From: Marsupella aquatica | Taxonomy: Eukaryota > Marchantiophyta | Length of the DNA stretch: 64,000 nucleotides | Direction of reading: 5' to 3' | NCBI GenBank assembly: GCA_973895155.1 | Contig: OZ316891.1 | Location: forward strand, 5,146,001 to 5,210,000 | Shown here: piece after piece, positions 60,080-64,000 of the stretch | Layout of the letters: every line of letters starts with the position of its first letter | Position numbering within the stretch: the first letter of the stretch is position 1 | Program-made: the position numbers and the translations under genes | The notes under the pieces: generated by a model | What the model saw: the letters and a program-made list of their open reading frames with translations, nothing else | Told to the model about the DNA's origin: nothing | Database searches by the model: none

Positions 60080-61528
60080 ATGATGATGTCGGGATTCGAT
60101 CAGAGCATGGACAAACCCAATTTTGACTCAGCAGGTAGCAACAACCCAGTTCGAGATTCAGGTGCCCCACGGCCGCGGCTCGAGGAAGACAATGACATTG
60201 GGCCACCGGTGCAGCAGCAGCGGTCGCACAACAAGAGTATTGCGTCTGCAAAATCTCCATTTGTCATTGGGGTTGCTGGGGGCACGGCATCCGGGAAGAC
60301 GACTGTATGTGAGATGATAATTCATCAACTCCGTGACCACCGTGTTGTTGTTGTCGAGGAGGACTCTTTCTACCGAGATCTGACTGCAGAGGAATCACTT
60401 AATGTGGGAGAGTACAATTTTGACCACCCGGATGCCTTCGACACGGAGCAGCTACTGGAATGCCTGCAAAGGCTAAAACAGTGCAAACCAGTCTCAGTTC
60501 CTTTATATGATTTCAAGAGGCATCAGCGGTGCAGCGAAAGATCACGCAAAGTGAATGATGTTGATGTTATGATCGTGGTGGGAATCCTGGTTTTCCATGA
60601 TCCCAGAGTTCGTGAACTGATGAACATGAAGATTTTCGTTGACACGGATGCAGATGTTCGGCTGGCTCGAAGGATACAAAGGGACACACTCCAGAGGGGA
60701 AGGGATGTGAAGAGTGTGATTGAGCAGTATTCCAAATTCGTGAAGCCGGCATTTGATGAATTTATTTTTCCGTCAAAGAAGTATGCTGATGTTTTCATTC
60801 CAAGAGGGGGAGATAATCAGGTCGCAATTGATCTCATTGTTCAGCACATCCGGACGAAATTGGGGCAGCATGACCTCCGCAGAATTCATCCCAATGTCTC
60901 TGTCATTCAGTCAACTTATCAGATCCGCGGCATGCATACTCTCATTCGAGATAAAGACACTACCAAAGATGATTTCGTATTCTACGCTGACCGCCTGATA
61001 CGCTTGGTGGTTGAGCATGGCCTCGGTCATCTTCCATTTACCGAGAAGCAAGTGGCTACACCCACAGGCTCTATGTACGTTGGAGTAGAGTTCTGCAAGC
61101 AGCTTTGTGGAGTATCTATCATTCGGAGTGGAGAAAGCATGGAAAATGCATTGCGAGCATGCTGTAAAGCAATTAAGATTGGAAAAATTTTGATCAGTCG
61201 GGACGGTCGTGACAATTGCAAGCAGCGGCTTTGGGAGAAATTACCAAAGGACATCGCGGACAGGCATGTCTTGCTATTGGACCCGGTTTTGGCCACAGGA
61301 AACTCTGCCATTAAAGCTATTGAGTTGCTCAAGGAGAAGGGAGTTCCAGAATCGCACATTATATTTCTGAACTTGATCTCAGCTCCTGAAGGCATCCATG
61401 CTGTATGTAAGCGTTTCCCATTGCTGAAAATAGTGACCTCAGAGATCGATGCAGAATTGGACGAGGATTTTCGAGTTCTACCGGGAATGGGCGAGTTTGG
61501 TGACCGGTACTTTGGGACAGATGAGTAG
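60080..61528 (+). CDS. UKL: Uridine kinase-like (UKL) protein with UPRT-like C-terminal domain, single exon
   Basis: The plant UKL family joins an N-terminal uridine/cytidine kinase domain, a pyrimidine-salvage enzyme, to a C-terminal uracil phosphoribosyltransferase-like domain. This 482-residue frame starts MMMSGFDQS. The kinase P-loop GGTASGKTT is at 67-75, DSFYR (with the expected catalytic Asp) at 95-99, YNFDHPDAFD near 112-121, YDFKRHQR at 143-150 and the lid LARRIQRDTLQRGRD at 195-209. The UPRT-like half has GMHTLIRDKDT, RLVVEHGLGHLPFTE, IIRSGESMENALRA, the PRPP-type loop DPVLATGNSA at 401-410 and the terminal GDRYFGTD at 474-481. Odd point: the usual Glu before GILVFHD is Val here (V167, codon GTG), and the segment at 373-388 differs from the usual one and seems one residue longer. 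Family genes normally contain many introns; this one has none. It may be a retrocopy with a weakened kinase site (inference). Confidence 0.9.
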   Translation: MMMSGFDQSMDKPNFDSAGSNNPVRDSGAPRPRLEEDNDIGPPVQQQRSHNKSIASAKSPFVIGVAGGTASGKTTVCEMIIHQLRDHRVVVVEEDSFYRDLTAEESLNVGEYNFDHPDAFDTEQLLECLQRLKQCKPVSVPLYDFKRHQRCSERSRKVNDVDVMIVVGILVFHDPRVRELMNMKIFVDTDADVRLARRIQRDTLQRGRDVKSVIEQYSKFVKPAFDEFIFPSKKYADVFIPRGGDNQVAIDLIVQHIRTKLGQHDLRRIHPNVSVIQSTYQIRGMHTLIRDKDTTKDDFVFYADRLIRLVVEHGLGHLPFTEKQVATPTGSMYVGVEFCKQLCGVSIIRSGESMENALRACCKAIKIGKILISRDGRDNCKQRLWEKLPKDIADRHVLLLDPVLATGNSAIKAIELLKEKGVPESHIIFLNLISAPEGIHAVCKRFPLLKIVTSEIDAELDEDFRVLPGMGEFGDRYFGTDE

Positions 61529-63430
61529 ATGAAGATGATGACAAAGTATCATCTCGACGTTCAGCCTAGCCTAGTATATATAGCTAGTAGACAGTCCTGC
61601 TCCACTTTGATTACCGGTACTGTCAAAATCTTAGGTGGGCCTTCAGTTCGACCCAAGTCTTTTTTAAGGGGATTCTCTAGCTAGACTCTACTGTACAGTA
61701 CTTTTGTGTACTTGAAAGCAGAGTTTTAAATTGAGATGATTAATGTCACTTTTTCCAGTTCCCTCCAAAGATCTAGGTGCAAGATGGAACATGATTGTGT
61801 GCCTGCGTTTATGCAATCTTCGAAGCGAGGTGCGAAGAAGTCTTAGAGAGGCCTTCTGATAATTATGTTGGCTAACCCTTGCCAGTGGGAAGGACACGGT
61901 TATAGCGCAGTACTGTAGACGCCTGGGCAAGGAATATCTAATTCGGTGACCCGGAAGTGCTCCGAAAAGTTTGGGTCCTAAAAAATTCCAATGTAGAGCT
62001 TCATACTAATCTTCATGTCCGAACTGTACGTATACACCAGGAATTGGTACAGGTTCATTAACTGCTTGAATATTAAGGAAGTGGAACAAGGACCGAAGTG
62101 TCAATTATGAGGCCTTTTGATACTAAACTGATTAGCAATTAGCAATCATGCCGAACTGATCAACGAACTACATCCAAAACCAGAAGCTATATTGGACAAT
62201 TCAGTGAGTGAGACTTGTTATGCTGATTAGCATGCAGCAGCTACAAAAGCAGCTCCAGTAGTAACTACTCCATCATGCCCCAGCTTCAGAGACCTGTAGT
62301 GATGAATTGATTAAATGCGTCAGTTGTAACAAGAATTGACAGGCCGGCTTCCATCATTCATGTTCTTAGCAGCTTTCGTCAGTCCAAGCAGAAGTTTCTG
62401 TGAGTTGCTCCATCATATACGAACATCATGGAATCTGCTCAGCTTAATTCGCATAATCTCATTGTGTCCAACGATTGCGTAGGCGGCCTGAACCAATAAC
62501 ATAACATCATGCGGTCCGGATGAGTTGAGGCATACACTTGAACCAAAAAACTGGAGATCCTTGCGTAGTGAAATCTTTTCGGGTGTACAGTGGAAGTGGT
62601 GACGTATCTGATGGTTGGATCGAGAAAGCAATGATAGCTGGAGGTGTGGATTCACAAGACCACTTCACAGCGAGATCGAGAAACGAATTTGTTTTCTGTG
62701 TTTGTCCGCCTGCAGGCAGGAGGTCGGGTGCAAGTCACCTGAGGAAAGAAGTTTCTCAATGACGTGACGAGAGAACACCAAAAGCCGGCTAGGCTTTTGG
62801 ACTAGTAAGCTGCATGGAGAGAAACTTGTACCTCTTTCGGCACGGTGTGAATTTTTCCTTTATGAGTTTTGTAAAGTTATCTCAGAGCCTGCATGCAATA
62901 GCTCTACGGATTCTCAGAGTTGAATGAAACAAGTCCATCTCCGTCGTCCCCAGATATACCTTTCTGCGAAAACGATGATTTCAGATTCCTTGAGTAGTGG
63001 TCAAACGTCGCTCCAAAAATAAATTTGCTAACAATATCTACAGTATGTCTTGCCAAATGATTGTGCTTTTCCCTGAAATCCGTAAAGCATTTTTTCGCAA
63101 CGACAAAAGTGACGGAACGCACGACAAAAAGCCAAAGGCAAAACAGTCCGAATTAAAAAATCACCAACTTATGCGACGGACCAGTCATGCCGTGCACATC
63201 AATTAAGCCATACCGAGCCAAAGGGCAGATGATCTTTTCTCCTTTCCTGTAAAGGGTTCTGATTTTCTGGATCATGTCCGAGGTGTAAAATTAACGCTAC
63301 AGCTGATGCTTATCAAAATTATGTTTTGCAACCTACGGGAGTATCTGCATTACTTCCGTAACTGACTGATGCGTATCAGTCAAATTGTCACCAGTGACTC
63401 GGCTCCTGCGTATTGGTACTAAGCCATATC

Positions 63431-63463
63431 CAGTGCGATGAAAGTACGTGTTTCATCGCACTG
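63431..63463. repeat. Perfect 13-bp hairpin with 7-nt loop
   Basis: CAGTGCGATGAAA and TTTCATCGCACTG are exact complements around gtacgtg. A smaller inverted repeat (gactgat/atcagtc) lies about 60 bp upstream. Confidence 0.85.
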
Positions 63464-63554
63464 TGTTTGTGTTTTTGCAGTCTTCTATTTTAAAAGAGTT
63501 TGATCGTATGTAGTGTCAGGATCATTCATTATTGATTCCCTGTCCGGAGTGTTT

Positions 63555-63840
63555 GTTTCACTCTTCCGTCTTGGACCTTCCGAAGACTGCTCGATCCACG
63601 CAACTCATTTGAATTTACATGATACTAGATCACTTTTCCAAATGGCTTTCAGGAGCTTCCAAAACGATGGCTGTAGAGGGTGAGGCAGCAGCTGCTCGAT
63701 CAGTCGGACTATTTGTTCAGTCTTCCCTCTTGGACCTTCGCAGTGGAAGAGGCTCTACTCAATTCATTTGGAGTTAGACAATGCCGGATCAATTACTAGA
63801 CTCCAGATGAATTCCAGGAGCTTCTTCCCTAGCCGTCCGA
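63555..63840 (+). repeat. ~159-bp diverged tandem duplication
   Basis: ttggaccttc occurs at 63,571 and 63,730. Both copies then show a similar order: catttg(a/g)a, gatcact/gatcaatta, and caggagcttc. Confidence 0.6.
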
Positions 63841-64000
63841 AGAGGTTGAGACGGCTCATGAGTCGGGCTTGCTGAGCAACATGTTGTCAAAGCAATGTCT
63901 GATTCACTCTAAATCGACCCGCTTTGAACACGGATCATCGAGATAGAGTGTGGACGTCCACCTTCAGCTTTGACGGCGATGGATCTGTCATGATCGGTCG

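Larger units (their letters stand above)
61529..64000. other. Spacer without a supported gene
   Basis: The first few hundred bases are probably the 3' untranslated part of the UKL-like gene; I see no genomic poly(A) tract there. Short frames at 62,413-62,762 and 62,904-63,206 match nothing I know. A perfect hairpin lies at 63,431-63,463, and a tandem duplication follows to about 63,840. Confidence 0.45.

Noticed and set aside
62904-63122. Possible cytochrome P450 fragment (minus strand)
   Set aside because: A few residues looked suggestive, but there is no heme-binding, I-helix or ExxR motif nearby.
1-64000. tRNA, rRNA or snRNA genes
   Set aside because: I scanned for B-box-like and conserved rRNA words and saw none that sits in a foldable tRNA or rRNA context. 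A covariance-model search would settle this.

Overview
This is nuclear DNA of a land plant. Four plant-type genes are clear: an LHT-type amino-acid permease, an FTSHi3-like protease homologue, a TIP1-like protein S-acyltransferase and a uridine-kinase-like (UKL) protein. Introns are few and fairly short, two of the four genes have no intron, and the rest is AT-rich spacer and transposon DNA. A non-seed lineage (bryophyte, lycophyte or fern) is my best guess, but the sequence alone does not settle it.

Layout. 1-2.1 kb is AT-rich spacer. 2,270-19,294 is one large CACTA (En/Spm) DNA transposon with both ends and a 3-bp target duplication. It carries three leftward gene units: a TNPA/Ptta-like accessory protein (3.4-6.2 kb), a damaged TNP2 transposase (6.6-10.0 kb) and a PHD-finger protein resembling plant EDM2 (10.7-11.4 kb). 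Its right third is built from a ~577-bp tandem array with a hairpin in each unit, followed by an 83-bp array. 19.6-26 kb is a decayed rightward element coding for a gag-like or plant-mobile-like protein. It is interrupted by a second insertion (21,890-25,759, 5-bp target duplication ACCAG) that carries a leftward, coiled-coil, proline-rich protein apparently of the same domain family.

26-34.8 kb is repeat-rich spacer with no gene I can support. The permease gene (five exons, + strand) lies at 35,000-38,564. The FTSHi3-like gene (four exons, - strand) lies at 44,366-47,762. The TIP1-like gene (one exon, - strand) lies at 54,012-55,925. The UKL-like gene (one exon, + strand) lies at 60,080-61,528, just after a 45-bp minisatellite. 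Spacers between them hold short tandem duplications and a small MITE-like repeat family.

The four host genes are unrelated housekeeping or membrane genes and form no operon-like unit. The transposon genes do belong together: all three read away from the right-hand subterminal array. The observation most worth following is the EDM2-like PHD cassette inside the CACTA element. The reasons are that known EDM2 acts on expression and silencing of transposon-containing loci, and that it sits beside unusually elaborate subterminal repeats.
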